A DNA stretch of 40,527 bases from Candidatus Omnitrophota bacterium (GTDB lineage: Bacteria > Omnitrophota > Gorgyraeia > 2-01-FULL-45-10). The translations under genes were made by a program, and so were the position numbers. Where the stretch lies: assembly GCA_030695905.1 (NCBI GenBank), contig JAUYOL010000035.1, positions 1-40,527 of the forward strand, given 5' to 3'. Positions 23,865 through 32,036 of the stretch are shown here, in pieces. Positions within the stretch are counted from its first letter, which is position 1; the number at the start of each line of letters is the position of its first letter. Under the pieces are notes generated by a model, which saw nothing but the letters and a program-made list of their open reading frames with translations, made no database searches and had not been told where the DNA came from.

Positions 23865-25330
23865 AAAATATAATAACAGATAAAAGAGGTTTTATACTTC
23901 TTTTGACATTTATCTTTATGACCGTGCTCACGGTGATTACCGGCGCCCTGATATATATGACGGCCTCCGATATGAGAAATATAGCGCCGCAGTCCGACGA
24001 TGTTAATATGGAAGGCCTGGCCGATGCCGGGATAGAGAGGGCTCATCGCGCGATAAGAGATGATTATATCAATACTACATCAACCGGCGCGGCAGACTTA
24101 AGAGGTGGTGATACATCGCTATCCGTCAGTGTAGGTAATCCTAACAATATGAGATATATCGACAGCGCAACATCAGGTATAAACAGTAACTCCGACCAGG
24201 CCATTCTCAGGACCTTTGACTCAAGCTACATGAATACGAGGATAATATCGGTGCAGATACATGTCAGGGCGGACAGGGATGGAAGCGCGTCGGGCGCAGC
24301 GACGATCCAGGCCGCCTATACAACAGACGGCGTCAGCTATACGCCGGTTATTACCCGGGCCCTTACAACCACGGTTCTTGATTACTACGTGACGGTTCCC
24401 GTCCTGGCATCATGGTCGATTCTGATGGGTTCGAATTTTCGTCTTCGAACAATGCGCGTGGAAGGCAATAGCAGCGTAAATCTTGAATCTATGTTCTTGC
24501 GGGTTACTTATGGAATTGACACACCCGCGGAAGACTGGGCTACTGGAAGTTATGCGTCTTTTCCTGTCTCTTTGAGCGGTGGAACGATAGAATCCGTCAC
24601 CGTTACAGATGAGGCAAGTAAGGTCCATTTAAATTACGCTTCGCAGGCGCTTTTAAGTAACCTTTTGACTAATCTTTCCATAGCCAGTGCGCCTACAAAA
24701 GCGACAAATATTGTCAGTTATCGCGGCGTTGGGTTGACAAATCCATTCGATAGCGTCGAGGAACTGCAGCAGGTGACGGGTATCACCGCGGCGGACTACG
24801 CAGCCATAAAAGACTACGTTACAGTTTACTCATTTGTAAATTCCAATGTCTTCAGGCCTACGGGTCCGCGTGCTCCCGTGAATATAAACACAGCTTCTTT
24901 CGAGGTCCTTAAGGCTATATTCGATTCATTGAACTTGGGCGCCAGCGACCCTATAAGCCTGGCGAATGACATAATAACATTCAGAGGTTCCACGCCTTTT
25001 ACTTGTTTTTATTCTTCCAATGCGGCCGTTACAACGGATTTTTTTGATTTTGTGGATGCCCGTGCCTATCTTAGTAACGCTGAAAGGAACAGGGTAGTGG
25101 ATAATTGCGACGCCTCATCTTTAGTGCCGGTTTCCGGGTTTGGCGGACAAAATTGCCTTACTACAGAATTATGTTACGCAGGATATTCATTCATGATAGA
25201 CAGTCTGGCAAAGTATAATAATCGCAAGCTGCGCGTAAAAACATTGCGCGGAAATGACGGAGCCCATGTATTCTCCACTCATGCAGGCGACACCGTCCTT
25301 TCAGGTTGGCGTAAGGAAAATTTTGAATAG
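23861..25330 (+). CDS. GspK-like minor pseudopilin
   Basis: A 489-residue protein with a prepilin-like N-terminus (KRGFILLLTFIFMTVLTVITG, lacking Glu5, as in GspK and PilX) and a large periplasmic domain. The GspK-type features are the helix-hairpin-helix repeats SVEELQQVTGITAADYAAI and PVNINTASFEVLKAIFD. An inserted region (about 90-230) rich in Ser/Thr and beta strands makes it longer than the usual 300-330 residues. GspK caps the pseudopilus tip in type II systems. The frame starts 4 bases before the previous stop. Confidence 0.8.
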   Translation: MKNIITDKRGFILLLTFIFMTVLTVITGALIYMTASDMRNIAPQSDDVNMEGLADAGIERAHRAIRDDYINTTSTGAADLRGGDTSLSVSVGNPNNMRYIDSATSGINSNSDQAILRTFDSSYMNTRIISVQIHVRADRDGSASGAATIQAAYTTDGVSYTPVITRALTTTVLDYYVTVPVLASWSILMGSNFRLRTMRVEGNSSVNLESMFLRVTYGIDTPAEDWATGSYASFPVSLSGGTIESVTVTDEASKVHLNYASQALLSNLLTNLSIASAPTKATNIVSYRGVGLTNPFDSVEELQQVTGITAADYAAIKDYVTVYSFVNSNVFRPTGPRAPVNINTASFEVLKAIFDSLNLGASDPISLANDIITFRGSTPFTCFYSSNAAVTTDFFDFVDARAYLSNAERNRVVDNCDASSLVPVSGFGGQNCLTTELCYAGYSFMIDSLAKYNNRKLRVKTLRGNDGAHVFSTHAGDTVLSGWRKENFE

Positions 25331-25368
25331 AGTTGTAAGTTGCGGGCTTTAAGGTATAATATCAAATT

Positions 25369-26970
25369 ATGGATTTGAAAAATTTATTTAAAAAAGACTA
25401 TGTTGTTGGTATAGATATAGGCTCTTATTCGGTAAAGATAGCGCAATTTGCCGTCAGAGAGGGCGGCCTTTATCTTTTAAAGGCGGAGTTAAAAGATGTC
25501 GGTATTTCCAAAGACTCCGAATCATATGAAAAAGATCTTATTTTGGCGCTGCATTACCTTATAAGAGGCGTTGACCTAAAAAAATCAAAGGTTATTATAA
25601 ATATAAATTGCTCCTGTACCGCGATAAAAAAGATCACCTTCCCGTATATGCCGAAATCGGAGCTGCGGGAAGGTATAATGCTCGCCTCAAAGAATTATTT
25701 CCCGTTTCAGATAGATAAATCGGCGCTGGATTTTGAGATAGTGGGTGATGTGGTTGATAAAGGCATAAGGAAATACGAGGTAATGGTAGGAGTCTGCCCA
25801 TCAGACACCATAAATAAATATCTGTCTTTAGTCCAAAAGGCCGGTATAAGGCCAGCGTCATTCGTTTTGTCGTCGCATTCACTGCATAAATTGGCTTTAA
25901 ACTTATCCCGTAACGTGGAAGGGGTACAATGCTATGTTGATATAGGCAGTCTTCAGACCGAATTAGTGATATGCAAAGACGGCTTACTCGCATTTAGCCG
26001 CAAGATCCCTGTATGCGGCAATGATTTTACCAGGGCTTTGACAAGTGCGGTCGTAACCGATAAAGGTAAAATTCAATTATCGGCCGAAGAGGCCGAAAAG
26101 ATTAAAAAAGATGTAGGCATGCCCGGTGAATCGGACTCCAGAGTGATAGATAATAAGATACCCGCCGCTCAAGTCCTGGCAATGCTGCGGACTCACGCCG
26201 AGCATCTTGTGAATGAAATAGACAGGTGTTTTAACTTTTATCATGAGGAGTCGGGCTCCGGCAGGATAAATTCTGTAACTATATTTGGCGGGGGCGCTTC
26301 ATTAAGCGGGCTCACTAAATTTCTCTCTCAAGGGCTGGGGATGGAAGTAAAGCTTGGAGACGCGCTGGAGGGCCTAAAGACCGACGCAAAAACGGTAATA
26401 CATGACATGGAAAAGGTGTCACATCGCATGGATCTGGCCATAGGCGCCGCTCTTACGCAAGCCAGGGGCCTGAATATTCTTCCTTCGGAAATAAAGGATC
26501 AGATGCAAAGGACGGTTAAGCGCGGGACGATAGCGGCGATAATTACAGCCGTTATTATAGCGTCAATACTCACTTTTGTAGGTACCAGGATAAAGATAGG
26601 CAATTTTGATAAGAGGATATCAGCCGCAAAACTTCAATTGACAAGCCTTCAGCCGGAAATTAAAAAGGCGGGAGGGATGAGACTGGCAGAGATGGTGCTT
26701 AAGAATGAGCCTTATTGGGAAGATGTGTTTAGGGAGTTAGGATCTATAATTCCAGGCGAAGCGGTTATAAAGCATGTAAGAATGCAGGGGGACCATCTTT
26801 ATATGAAGGGCATAATAGCGTCTTCCGACGGACAACAGATGCTATCCGACTTTGTGATAGAGCTTGAAGATGGACTATTCAGCGATGTAAAGCTTGTGGA
26901 GAGTAGAAATTTACCTGATAAATCAGGCATTGAGTTTGAGATAGCCTGCTGGGTAGACTATGAACGTTAA
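25369..26970 (+). CDS. pilM: PilM-PilN fusion (GspL-like assembly protein)
   Basis: A 533-residue inner membrane assembly protein joining two normally separate parts. Residues 1 to about 370 are an actin-like PilM/GspL ATPase fold (GIDIGSYSVKIAQF phosphate loop, CYVDIGSLQTELVI, FGGGASLSGLTKFL). A membrane helix at about 385-405 (AAIITAVIIASILTFVG) is followed by a coiled segment and a ferredoxin-like periplasmic domain of PilN/GspL type (EDVFRELGSIIPGEAVIKHV). This order equals full-length GspL. A weak promoter-like TATAAT lies at 25354-25359. The next gene overlaps it by 11 bases. Confidence 0.85.
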   Translation: MDLKNLFKKDYVVGIDIGSYSVKIAQFAVREGGLYLLKAELKDVGISKDSESYEKDLILALHYLIRGVDLKKSKVIININCSCTAIKKITFPYMPKSELREGIMLASKNYFPFQIDKSALDFEIVGDVVDKGIRKYEVMVGVCPSDTINKYLSLVQKAGIRPASFVLSSHSLHKLALNLSRNVEGVQCYVDIGSLQTELVICKDGLLAFSRKIPVCGNDFTRALTSAVVTDKGKIQLSAEEAEKIKKDVGMPGESDSRVIDNKIPAAQVLAMLRTHAEHLVNEIDRCFNFYHEESGSGRINSVTIFGGGASLSGLTKFLSQGLGMEVKLGDALEGLKTDAKTVIHDMEKVSHRMDLAIGAALTQARGLNILPSEIKDQMQRTVKRGTIAAIITAVIIASILTFVGTRIKIGNFDKRISAAKLQLTSLQPEIKKAGGMRLAEMVLKNEPYWEDVFRELGSIIPGEAVIKHVRMQGDHLYMKGIIASSDGQQMLSDFVIELEDGLFSDVKLVESRNLPDKSGIEFEIACWVDYER

Positions 26971-27511
26971 AAATGAAGTTGTAAAATTAGTAAAGGACAA
27001 CCCTGTAGTAGCGCTGGCCGCTGTTATTGCTATCGCGGCGTTTATCATTTACGCAATTGTATTTATACCGATGATGAATGAGATGAAGATAAAATATGTG
27101 GAATGCAGGCGCCTGGAAAATGATGTAACCAACGCGCGCAAAATAATAGATTATGCCAAGACTATGGGTAAGCCATATGGCGGCAGGATATTGATATCCG
27201 AAAAAGAAGCGGCTACCGGCATAGATGAATTTACAGAGCATGCCAAAGAGCGGGGCATAGAGTTTATCGCGGTTAAACCGCAAAATACCATATCGAAAGA
27301 GGGCATGGTATATAAAATAATGCCGATAGAATTGGAATTAGAGGCCGACGATAAGCAGTTCGTGGATTTTTTAGGGTCGATAGACGAGCTTAAGAAGGCT
27401 ATAGTTACCGTAAACAGTATGGATATAACGCCCGACGAAAGCAATAATGCGCGGCTTCTTGTAAAGATGACGATATATGTTTATTTATCGGCCAGAGAAG
27501 ATCTCTCTTAA
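26960..27511 (+). CDS. PilO/GspM-like inner membrane assembly protein
   Basis: A 183-residue bitopic protein: short cytoplasmic tail, one membrane helix (about 15-36, VALAAVIAIAAFIIYAIVF), coiled coil (about 40-70), then a ferredoxin-like periplasmic domain (GIEFIAVKPQN...IELELEADDKQFVDFLGSI) of PilO type. It overlaps the PilM-PilN gene by 11 bases. PilO-type proteins dimerise with PilN and connect the platform to the periplasmic partner, here probably the next gene product. Confidence 0.82.
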   Translation: MNVKNEVVKLVKDNPVVALAAVIAIAAFIIYAIVFIPMMNEMKIKYVECRRLENDVTNARKIIDYAKTMGKPYGGRILISEKEAATGIDEFTEHAKERGIEFIAVKPQNTISKEGMVYKIMPIELELEADDKQFVDFLGSIDELKKAIVTVNSMDITPDESNNARLLVKMTIYVYLSAREDLS

Positions 27512-27529
27512 GGCGGGCATAGGTATTAT

Positions 27530-27937
27530 ATGGACAATAAAAAAGTTATAATTCTGGTGGTGCTATCAATCTTCGCGGTTATAAGCCTCATATACGGTAT
27601 AACGGCTAAGCCAAAATCGAGGATTGCCGGGCAGGGTATAACCGCAACTAAAGGACTGATGCCGCCGCAGGACGATATCTCCGTGGAAAGACGCGCCAAG
27701 AGAAGCAAATTTACCTCATGGAAGAGGAGCCCGTTTGTAGCCACCGGCACATCCACTTCCTCGAATCTCGTTTTAAGTGGTATAATATGGAACAAAGATA
27801 GGCCCAAAGCCATGATAGGTGACCGCATAGTTACCAAGGGGTCAGTGATAGAAGGCAGCACCGTAGTGGAGATAAAACCCGGCAAAGTCATATTGAACGA
27901 TGGAACGAAGGATTTTGAACTAAAGATAGAGAAGTGA
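27530..27937 (+). CDS. PilP/GspC-like periplasmic connector
   Basis: A 135-residue protein with an N-terminal membrane helix (VIILVVLSIFAVISLIYGI), a disordered linker rich in Pro, Arg and Ser, and a small beta domain (VLSGIIWNKDRPKAMIGDRIV, VVEIKPGKVILNDGTKDFEL). This matches the homology region of GspC/PilP, which binds the outer membrane secretin. No secretin gene follows: dnaX starts 10 bases later, so the secretin must be elsewhere. Recognition is by domain pattern and gene order. Confidence 0.75.
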   Translation: MDNKKVIILVVLSIFAVISLIYGITAKPKSRIAGQGITATKGLMPPQDDISVERRAKRSKFTSWKRSPFVATGTSTSSNLVLSGIIWNKDRPKAMIGDRIVTKGSVIEGSTVVEIKPGKVILNDGTKDFELKIEK

Positions 27938-27947
27938 GCAGTGCGCT

Positions 27948-29618
27948 TTGAGTTATATAGTATTTGCACGTAAATATCGCCCGCAGGCGTTTGATGAAGT
28001 AGTTGGCCAGTCCCACATAACAACCACACTTAAGAACGCGATCGCGCAAAACAGAGTTGCCCATGCTTACATATTCGCCGGACCACGCGGCGTAGGCAAG
28101 ACAACTACCGCCAGGATTCTCGCCAAGGCGCTAAACTGTGAAAAAGGCCCTACAGACAATCCGTGTAATAAGTGTGTCTCATGCAATGAGATTACGCAGG
28201 GCATAAGCCTTGATATTCTCGAGATAGACGGCGCGTCGAATAGGGGCATAGATGAGATACGCAATCTTCGCGAGAATGTAAAATTTTCTCCGTCAAAGGG
28301 AAGATTCAAGGTATATATAATAGATGAAGTCCATATGCTTACCGCGGAAGCCTTTAACGCCCTGCTTAAGACTCTCGAAGAGCCGCCCGCGCACGTAAAG
28401 TTCATATTCGCCACAACGCAGGCGCATAAAGTCCCATCTACAATACTTTCCAGGTGCCAGAGGTTCGATTTCAGGCGCATCTCAATAAAAGATATCGTCG
28501 ATAGCCTTAAAAGCATAGCCAAGAAGGAAGGCGTAAAAGTTGATGATGATGTCCTTATATTGATAGCAAAGCATTCGGACGGTAGCATGAGAGATGCCCA
28601 GGTTGTGATGGATCAGATATCGTCATTTACCGAAGGAAAAATTAATATAGAAGACGCTTCTAAGATACTTGGCGCGGTAAGCGACGACATTCTTTTTGGC
28701 CTTGCGGACTCGATAAAACAGCAGGACGTGGTTGGAGCGCTCAAGATAATAGACAGCCTGGCGAATGAGGGCAAGGATATAGTACAGGTAATATTGTATA
28801 TGATAGAGCATTTCAGAAATCTGTCTGTAATAAAGGTAAGCAAGGACCCCGCAAGCCTTATAGACGCTTCTGCCGAAAAGATAAAGCTTTATGACGAGCA
28901 AGCCCGAAAATTTACACAGGAGGAGATACTCTACATCATATATACGCTTTCCAATACAATAGACTTTGTCAGAAAATCTACAATAGCGAGAGTCCCATTC
29001 GAAGTCGCTATGATTAAACTGACGAGAAGAGGCGCGATAATACCCTCCGGCGAGATAGTGGAGAGGCTTGAAAGGCTGGAGAAGGGACTGAAGGACGGCA
29101 GCGTTAAAGGTGTGAGTGTAAGCCCGAAAGAGACCAGCTCCGAACCCCAAATCCAGAACCAAAAACCCACAACCCAGAAAAGCGCAGCGCTGGATGAGTT
29201 GATAACCGTATGGCCGGCGGTATTGAATTGCATAAAGGACCGTAAGATATCTATAGCGATGTATCTTAAAGAAGGGATGCCTTTAAACTTCGAAACGAAT
29301 ACGCTTTCCATAGAATTTCCAAAATCTTCAAAATTCCATAAAGAGATGCTCGAATCACCCGATTGCAAATCTTTAATATTGAAAGCGATAAAAGATATAT
29401 CGGGCCTGGATATTAAGATAAAACTTACAATATCCGAATCCGATGATATGAACAGTAACGCCACGAGGGATGTTTTTGAGGAATCTTTGGGCGGCGTCTC
29501 CCAAAAAGACAGGAATTCCCAGGGGGATATCGACGAGCCGATAATAAACGACGCGCTCGAAATATTCGGCGGAGAGATAGAGAATGGGAACGGTAAAAAT
29601 GGCGGGAGGCGGGTCTAG
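27948..29618 (+). CDS. dnaX: DNA polymerase III subunit tau/gamma
   Basis: Clamp-loader ATPase of the replisome, 556 residues. It begins TTG (SYIVFARKYRPQAFDEVVGQ, the standard DnaX N-terminus), then Walker A GPRGVGKTTT, a zinc-binding module CNKCVSCNEI, Walker B VYIIDEVHML, and sensor region TILSRCQRFDF. The lid and collar domains follow and a C-terminal tail contains a polymerase-binding-like segment. I saw no A6G-type slippery stretch for programmed frameshifting, so a separate gamma form is not predicted. recR starts at its stop codon with a 1-base overlap. Confidence 0.95.
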   Translation: MSYIVFARKYRPQAFDEVVGQSHITTTLKNAIAQNRVAHAYIFAGPRGVGKTTTARILAKALNCEKGPTDNPCNKCVSCNEITQGISLDILEIDGASNRGIDEIRNLRENVKFSPSKGRFKVYIIDEVHMLTAEAFNALLKTLEEPPAHVKFIFATTQAHKVPSTILSRCQRFDFRRISIKDIVDSLKSIAKKEGVKVDDDVLILIAKHSDGSMRDAQVVMDQISSFTEGKINIEDASKILGAVSDDILFGLADSIKQQDVVGALKIIDSLANEGKDIVQVILYMIEHFRNLSVIKVSKDPASLIDASAEKIKLYDEQARKFTQEEILYIIYTLSNTIDFVRKSTIARVPFEVAMIKLTRRGAIIPSGEIVERLERLEKGLKDGSVKGVSVSPKETSSEPQIQNQKPTTQKSAALDELITVWPAVLNCIKDRKISIAMYLKEGMPLNFETNTLSIEFPKSSKFHKEMLESPDCKSLILKAIKDISGLDIKIKLTISESDDMNSNATRDVFEESLGGVSQKDRNSQGDIDEPIINDALEIFGGEIENGNGKNGGRRV

Positions 29619-30226
29619 TGAGCGGATTTCCGGTTTCGATGAAAGCCCTTATAGAGGAATTTGCCAAGATGCCCGGCATAGGGCCCAAAAGCGCGCAGCG
29701 CCTGGCATTTTATATACTGCGGGCGCCGAAATCAGACGCGGACGCTCTATCCAAGGCTATCGGCAAGGTTAAGGAATCGGTGAGATTTTGCAAGGCTTGT
29801 AATAACCTAAGCGATGAGGAAGTTTGCGATATTTGTAAAAGCAAAACGCGCGATAGGTCTCTTCTTTGTGTAGTCGAAGAGCCAAATGACATAATAGCGA
29901 TAGAGCGCGCGAAGGAATATAAAGGCATTTATCATGTGCTGTTAGGATCTTTATCGCCTCTGGACGGCATTGGGCCATCGGACCTGAAGATAAAAGAGCT
30001 GTTGGAAAGAGTGAAGAAAGAGAAGTTTAACGAGATAATCATAGCCACAGATTTTAATACAGAAGGTGAGGCGACGGCGCTTTATTTAACTAAACAGCTT
30101 AAAGATTCAGGCGCCAGGCTGACAAGGGTAGCCTATGGCATACCCGTAGGCAGTGATATAGAATACGCGGACCAGGCCACTATATTAAAAGCATTCGAGG
30201 GCAGGCGGGATCTTCAAAGGGCTTGA
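29618..30226 (+). CDS. recR: Recombination mediator RecR
   Basis: Component of the RecFOR pathway loading RecA at gaps, 202 residues, full length. It has the helix-hairpin-helix start (LIEEFAKMPGIGPKSAQRLAFY), the C4 zinc finger CKACNNLSDEEVCDIC, the Toprim domain (SLLCVVEEPNDIIAIE) and the C-terminal GIPVGSDIEYADQATILKA. A GTG start is used, overlapping the dnaX stop. The common dnaX-ybaB-recR order is kept without ybaB. Its TGA stop falls inside the -35 box of the next gene. Confidence 0.96.
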   Translation: MSGFPVSMKALIEEFAKMPGIGPKSAQRLAFYILRAPKSDADALSKAIGKVKESVRFCKACNNLSDEEVCDICKSKTRDRSLLCVVEEPNDIIAIERAKEYKGIYHVLLGSLSPLDGIGPSDLKIKELLERVKKEKFNEIIIATDFNTEGEATALYLTKQLKDSGARLTRVAYGIPVGSDIEYADQATILKAFEGRRDLQRA

Positions 30227-30251
30227 CAGGCATTTAAGCATTTGATATATT
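30223..30251 (+). promoter_or_regulatory. Promoter of membrane protein gene
   Basis: TTGACA (30223-30228), a 17-base spacer and TATATT (30246-30251), 31 bases before the ATG at 30282. As in the promoter at 14460, the -35 box contains the stop codon of the preceding gene. The ribosome site AAGGAGG follows the start region. Confidence 0.72.
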
Positions 30252-30281
30252 ATAACCCTGTTCCAAAAAGGAGGATACTAT

Positions 30282-31103
30282 ATGGGCGTAGTGGATGCAA
30301 TAAAGAAGGGTTTCGGCGTTGCGAGCAAGAATTTATTGCTGATTTCGGTATTATTCGTATTCAATCTTATATGGAACATGGTTAATATAGCTCTTATGCC
30401 TGCCGGCGCTATATCTACCCCCGGCGCGGCACCTGCTGCCACAACACCTCTGGCTATTCCTCCGGAAGCCGCTATTATCAGCCTGATTGCCAGCATGGTA
30501 TTTATACTGGCCAGCATATTTATGCAGGGCGGGTCTTTGGGGTTAGTTAAGGACTATATTAAGGAAGGCAAGATGAAGCTGGGCGGTTTTGCTTCATATG
30601 GGCTTAAATATTATTTGCGTCTTCTTGGTTTAGGAATTTTGATATTATTGCTTGTGGTGATAGTGGCTTTGATAGCCACCTTAATAATTGCGGCGACGGC
30701 TCCTTTAAATAACGTTGTAGCGACAGTAGTAGCCGCTATAATAGCCATAGCTATAGGCCTGGTAGGCATATATTTTGTGATCTTATTGGTAATGGCTCCG
30801 TATTCTTTGGTATGTGACGATACCGGTGTGATAGCGGCGATGAAGAAGAGTATGTCTGTCGTACGCAAATCATTCTGGAAAGTACTTTTGTTGCTGATAT
30901 CGTTAGTATTGATAGCGATAGGCATAGGAGTTCTGATAGGTATAGTAACAGGACTTTTGACAGTGGCTATGCCCGCAAAGGCAGGCCAGGTAATTATAGG
31001 CATTGTTAACAGTTTGTTTAACGGATATTTTGGCGTAGTTATGATGGCGGCATTCATGGCTTATTATTTTGCTTTATCCGGAAAAGAAAAAGCTGCCGCA
31101 TAA
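30282..31103 (+). CDS. Integral membrane protein, about six helices
   Basis: A 273-residue hydrophobic protein of unknown function. Hydrophobic segments lie near residues 15-40, 62-85, 108-140, 143-178, 200-230 and 238-265. A conserved-looking cytoplasmic stretch VCDDTGVIAAMKKSMSVVRKSFWKV between late segments resembles the loop found in membrane domains of the DUF975/GdpP-membrane group, but I cannot assign a family firmly. It is strongly expressed by the look of its promoter and AAGGAGG site. It is followed by the por operon after 26 bases, without a visible terminator. Confidence 0.72.
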   Translation: MGVVDAIKKGFGVASKNLLLISVLFVFNLIWNMVNIALMPAGAISTPGAAPAATTPLAIPPEAAIISLIASMVFILASIFMQGGSLGLVKDYIKEGKMKLGGFASYGLKYYLRLLGLGILILLLVVIVALIATLIIAATAPLNNVVATVVAAIIAIAIGLVGIYFVILLVMAPYSLVCDDTGVIAAMKKSMSVVRKSFWKVLLLLISLVLIAIGIGVLIGIVTGLLTVAMPAKAGQVIIGIVNSLFNGYFGVVMMAAFMAYYFALSGKEKAAA

Positions 31104-31129
31104 TATATAGGGTAGATTCAGGCGAAGAG

Positions 31130-31708
31130 ATGAAAGATTTAATAGAGATTCGCTGGCATGGCAGAGGCGGCCAGGGAGCAAAGACAGCCGCCCTTTTGTT
31201 TGGCGACGCCGCTTTAGCCTCAGGCAAGTATATCCAGGCATTCCCGGAGTATGGCCCGGAGAGAATGGGCGCTCCGGTCGCTTCATTTAACCGCGTTTCC
31301 TCAAAACCTATCTTTATACATTCAGGCGTGACGAATCCAGATGTTGTTGTTGTGCTTGACCCTACACTGATAGAATCTATCGACGTTACCGAAGGTATGC
31401 CTGAAAGCGGGGTGCTGATCGTAAATACGGAGAGATCTCCTCTGGATGTAAAGAATGACTGTAAGATAAAAGGGCAGATAAAGGTATTTACGGTAGACGC
31501 TTCTAAGATATCTACCGAGACCATAGGAAGAGATATACCGAATACGCCCATGCTTGGAGCTTTGATAAAAGCAACCGGGCTGTTAGATTTTAAAGAGATG
31601 CTCACGGATACAAAGGGCAAGCTTGAAAAGAAGTTTAAGTCCAAGCCGGAAGTTATAGAAGGGAATTTAAAGGCAATAGAACGCGCCTACAACGAGGTAA
31701 GAAGTTAA
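31130..31708 (+). CDS. porC: Pyruvate:ferredoxin oxidoreductase gamma subunit
   Basis: Gamma subunit of a four-subunit 2-oxoacid:ferredoxin oxidoreductase, 192 residues. It has the family start IEIRWHGRGGQGAKTAALLFG, then FPEYGPERMGAPV and the ATGLLDFKEM helix near the end. The subunit order gamma, delta, alpha, beta matches the Thermotoga-type pyruvate synthase. Together the four genes catalyse reversible oxidative decarboxylation of pyruvate to acetyl-CoA with ferredoxin reduction, a hallmark of anaerobes. The exact 2-oxoacid is inferred from the beta subunit. Confidence 0.9.
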   Translation: MKDLIEIRWHGRGGQGAKTAALLFGDAALASGKYIQAFPEYGPERMGAPVASFNRVSSKPIFIHSGVTNPDVVVVLDPTLIESIDVTEGMPESGVLIVNTERSPLDVKNDCKIKGQIKVFTVDASKISTETIGRDIPNTPMLGALIKATGLLDFKEMLTDTKGKLEKKFKSKPEVIEGNLKAIERAYNEVRS

Positions 31709-31709
31709 T

Positions 31710-32036
31710 ATGGCTATCGAAAAGAAAAAAGGCTGGAAGGAACTCACAAAAGGCGCTGTGATAGAAGGCGGCGGCACAGCCAAGCAATTTAAGACAGGCG
31801 ACTGGAGAAGCGAAAGGCCCGTGCATATTCCGGAGAAATGCATCCATTGCATGGCCTGCTGGATATATTGTCCCGATTCCGCCGTTATAGTAAAGGACGG
31901 CAAGGTAGTCGGGTTCGATTACGATTATTGCAAAGGCTGCGGCATCTGTATGCACGAGTGCCCGGTTAAAGGCAAAGCCATAAAGATGATTTCCGAAAAA
32001 GAAGCCAAAAAAGAGCAGAAGATATGTCAAAAGTAA
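31710..32036 (+). CDS. porD: Pyruvate:ferredoxin oxidoreductase delta subunit
   Basis: Ferredoxin-like subunit, 108 residues, with two [4Fe-4S] motifs: CIHCMACWIYCP and CKGCGICMHECP. An N-terminal extension (about 45 residues, including TGDWRSERPVH) is typical of the delta subunit. It passes electrons from the thiamine site to ferredoxin. It starts 1 base after the gamma stop and its end overlaps the alpha gene by 13 bases. Confidence 0.93.
   Translation: MAIEKKKGWKELTKGAVIEGGGTAKQFKTGDWRSERPVHIPEKCIHCMACWIYCPDSAVIVKDGKVVGFDYDYCKGCGICMHECPVKGKAIKMISEKEAKKEQKICQK

Noticed and set aside
25333-25359. Promoter before the PilM-PilN gene (TTGTAA and TATAAT)
   Set aside because: The spacer is only 15 bases and the -10 is 9 bases from the ATG, so it is weak evidence for a separate transcript.
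28623-29162. Long antisense open frame (179 codons) within dnaX, and others within the kinase genes (for example 20411-20905)
   Set aside because: Each lies opposite a confidently identified gene, has low-complexity Ser/Leu/Ile-rich composition and no family resemblance.
28900-29600. Programmed frameshift in dnaX producing a gamma form
   Set aside because: No run of six A followed by G or similar heptamer was found; only short A5 runs occur.
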